Source of the DNA: Burkholderiales bacterium
Lineage (GTDB): Bacteria; Pseudomonadota; Gammaproteobacteria; Burkholderiales; SHXO01
DNA length: 6,226 nucleotides
Assembly: GCA_026125625.1 (NCBI GenBank)
Contig: JAHCKU010000195.1
Span: forward strand, 1-6,226
Direction of reading: 5' to 3'
Shown: piece after piece, positions 5,285 through 6,226 of the stretch
Numbering within the stretch: position 1 is the first letter of the stretch
Layout of the letters: each line of letters starts with the position of its first letter
Translations under genes and position numbers: made by a program
Notes under the pieces: generated by a model
The model's input: only the letters and a program-made list of their open reading frames with translations
Database searches by the model: none
Told to the model about the DNA's origin: nothing

Positions 5285-6226
5285 GCAGAAAATACTTTGG
5301 TACGGATGGAGTGCGCGGCAGGGTAGGGGAACCTCCCATTACCCCCGAATTCGTGATGCATCTGGGCTACGCTGCCGGAAAAGTCCTGGCCGGCGCCGGG
5401 CAGAGACCGCCAGGCAGCGAGCCGCCGGCGGTATTGATCGGCAAGGACACGCGCATTTCGGGCTACATGCTCGAATCCGCCCTGCAGGCCGGCCTGTCCG
5501 CGGCCGGGGTCGACATCTACCTGTGCGGTCCGATGCCCACTCCGGCGGTCGCCTACCTGACGCGAGCGTTGCGCCTGTCGGCGGGGATCGTCATCAGCGC
5601 CTCGCACAATCCCTTCGAGGACAACGGCATCAAGTTTTTTTCCTCCGCCGGAGACAAGCTGCCCGACGCGGTCGAGCAGGATATCGAAACCCACCTCGAG
5701 GATCGCATCGTCACCGCGCCCTCTGCACAGCTCGGCAAGGCACGCCGTATCAACGATGCGGCCGGTCGTTACATCGAGTTCTGCAAGAGCACCTTTCCCA
5801 ACGATCTCGATCTGCGCGGTATGAAGATCGTGGTGGATTGCGCGCACGGCGCCACGTACCACATCGCCCCGCACGTGTTCCACGAGCTGGGGGCCGACGT
5901 GGTGGCGATCGGAGATCATCCGGACGGACTGAACATCAACCAGAATTGCGGTGCCACCACACCGCGGGCACTGACCCAGGCCGTGATCGAGCAACGCGCG
6001 GATGTGGGCATCGCGCTCGACGGTGACGGCGACCGGTTGATCATGGTGGACGGCGAGGGTCGCATCTACGACGGCGACCAGCTGGTGTTCCTGATCTCAC
6101 GCCGGCGCCATGGGGACGGCGGGCTCAAGGGCGGCGTGGTCGGTACGCTCATGAGCAACTTCGGGCTGGAACGGGCCTTGGCGGAGCTGGCCATTCCGTT
6201 CTGCCGTGCAGCAGTGGGCGACCGCT
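5281..6226 (+). CDS. glmM: Phosphoglucosamine mutase, N-terminal part (3' end outside window)
   Basis: GlmM converts glucosamine-6-phosphate to glucosamine-1-phosphate, supplying UDP-GlcNAc for peptidoglycan and lipopolysaccharide. The window holds 315 residues plus one base of a protein usually ~445-455 long; the frame is uninterrupted. The N-terminus is the GlmM signature RKYFGTDGVRGRVG. GKDTRISGYMLE (54-65) follows. The phospho-acceptor loop is ISASHNP (105-111), with active-site Ser108. The metal-binding loop is DGDGDR (247-252), with D247, D249 and D251. The visible sequence ends at the conserved VGDR of the third domain. Compared with E. coli there are ~6 extra residues around 41-50, rich in Pro and Gly, which I believe is common in betaproteobacteria. 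The start ATG overlaps the folP stop as ATGA, indicating translational coupling; only a weak GGGA (5268-5271) precedes it. Confidence 0.97.
   Translation, partial: MSRKYFGTDGVRGRVGEPPITPEFVMHLGYAAGKVLAGAGQRPPGSEPPAVLIGKDTRISGYMLESALQAGLSAAGVDIYLCGPMPTPAVAYLTRALRLSAGIVISASHNPFEDNGIKFFSSAGDKLPDAVEQDIETHLEDRIVTAPSAQLGKARRINDAAGRYIEFCKSTFPNDLDLRGMKIVVDCAHGATYHIAPHVFHELGADVVAIGDHPDGLNINQNCGATTPRALTQAVIEQRADVGIALDGDGDRLIMVDGEGRIYDGDQLVFLISRRRHGDGGLKGGVVGTLMSNFGLERALAELAIPFCRAAVGDR

Noticed and set aside
5401..5430. Extra residues in the early GlmM loop as a novel insertion
   Set aside because: A few Pro/Gly-rich residues in a surface loop, which I recall as ordinary length variation among betaproteobacterial GlmM proteins; catalytic motifs are unaffected.
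5272..5994. 240-codon minus-strand frame opposite glmM
   Set aside because: Same codon-opposite register as glmM and no family motif; the plus strand has a complete GlmM signature throughout.

Overview
This window looks like a stretch of conserved housekeeping chromosome from a GC-rich proteobacterium, most probably a betaproteobacterium. The gene order carB-greA-yhbY(reverse)-rlmE-ftsH-folP-glmM is an old syntenic block shared by Beta- and Gammaproteobacteria. The betaproteobacterial assignment is an inference from protein character: the FtsH N-terminus and proline-rich C-terminus, the HESGH zinc site, and the longer early loop in GlmM. I could not run a similarity search, so the taxonomy is provisional.

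Layout. Positions 1-594 are the 3' end of carB (carbamoyl-phosphate synthase, allosteric domain). A hairpin with a T-rich tail follows at 634-660. Then comes greA (688-1161, transcript cleavage factor). Convergent to greA lies yhbY (1186-1623, minus strand), a CRM-domain ribosome-assembly protein with a long basic tail. A 98-base divergent spacer separates yhbY from rlmE (1722-2348, 23S rRNA 2'-O-methyltransferase). ftsH (2423-4315, membrane AAA+ zinc protease) follows, preceded by a good sigma70-like promoter and starting at TTG. Two tandem hairpins fill part of the ftsH-folP gap, and the second (4365-4390) is a textbook intrinsic terminator. folP (4430-5284, dihydropteroate synthase) overlaps glmM (5281 to the window end, phosphoglucosamine mutase, partial) by ATGA.

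How the genes relate. They serve separate core processes: pyrimidine/arginine precursor supply (carB), rescue of stalled RNA polymerase (greA), large ribosomal subunit maturation (yhbY, rlmE), membrane protein quality control (ftsH), folate synthesis (folP) and cell-wall amino-sugar supply (glmM). The sequence suggests at least three plus-strand units: the end of a car operon, perhaps with greA; rlmE with ftsH, where ftsH also has its own promoter; and folP-glmM behind a terminator.

I see no mobile element, tRNA, rRNA, CRISPR array or sign of recent transfer, and no evidence of a new biological system. The points worth a second look are small: regulatory architecture, the YhbY tail, and single-residue departures from family motifs in FtsH and FolP.
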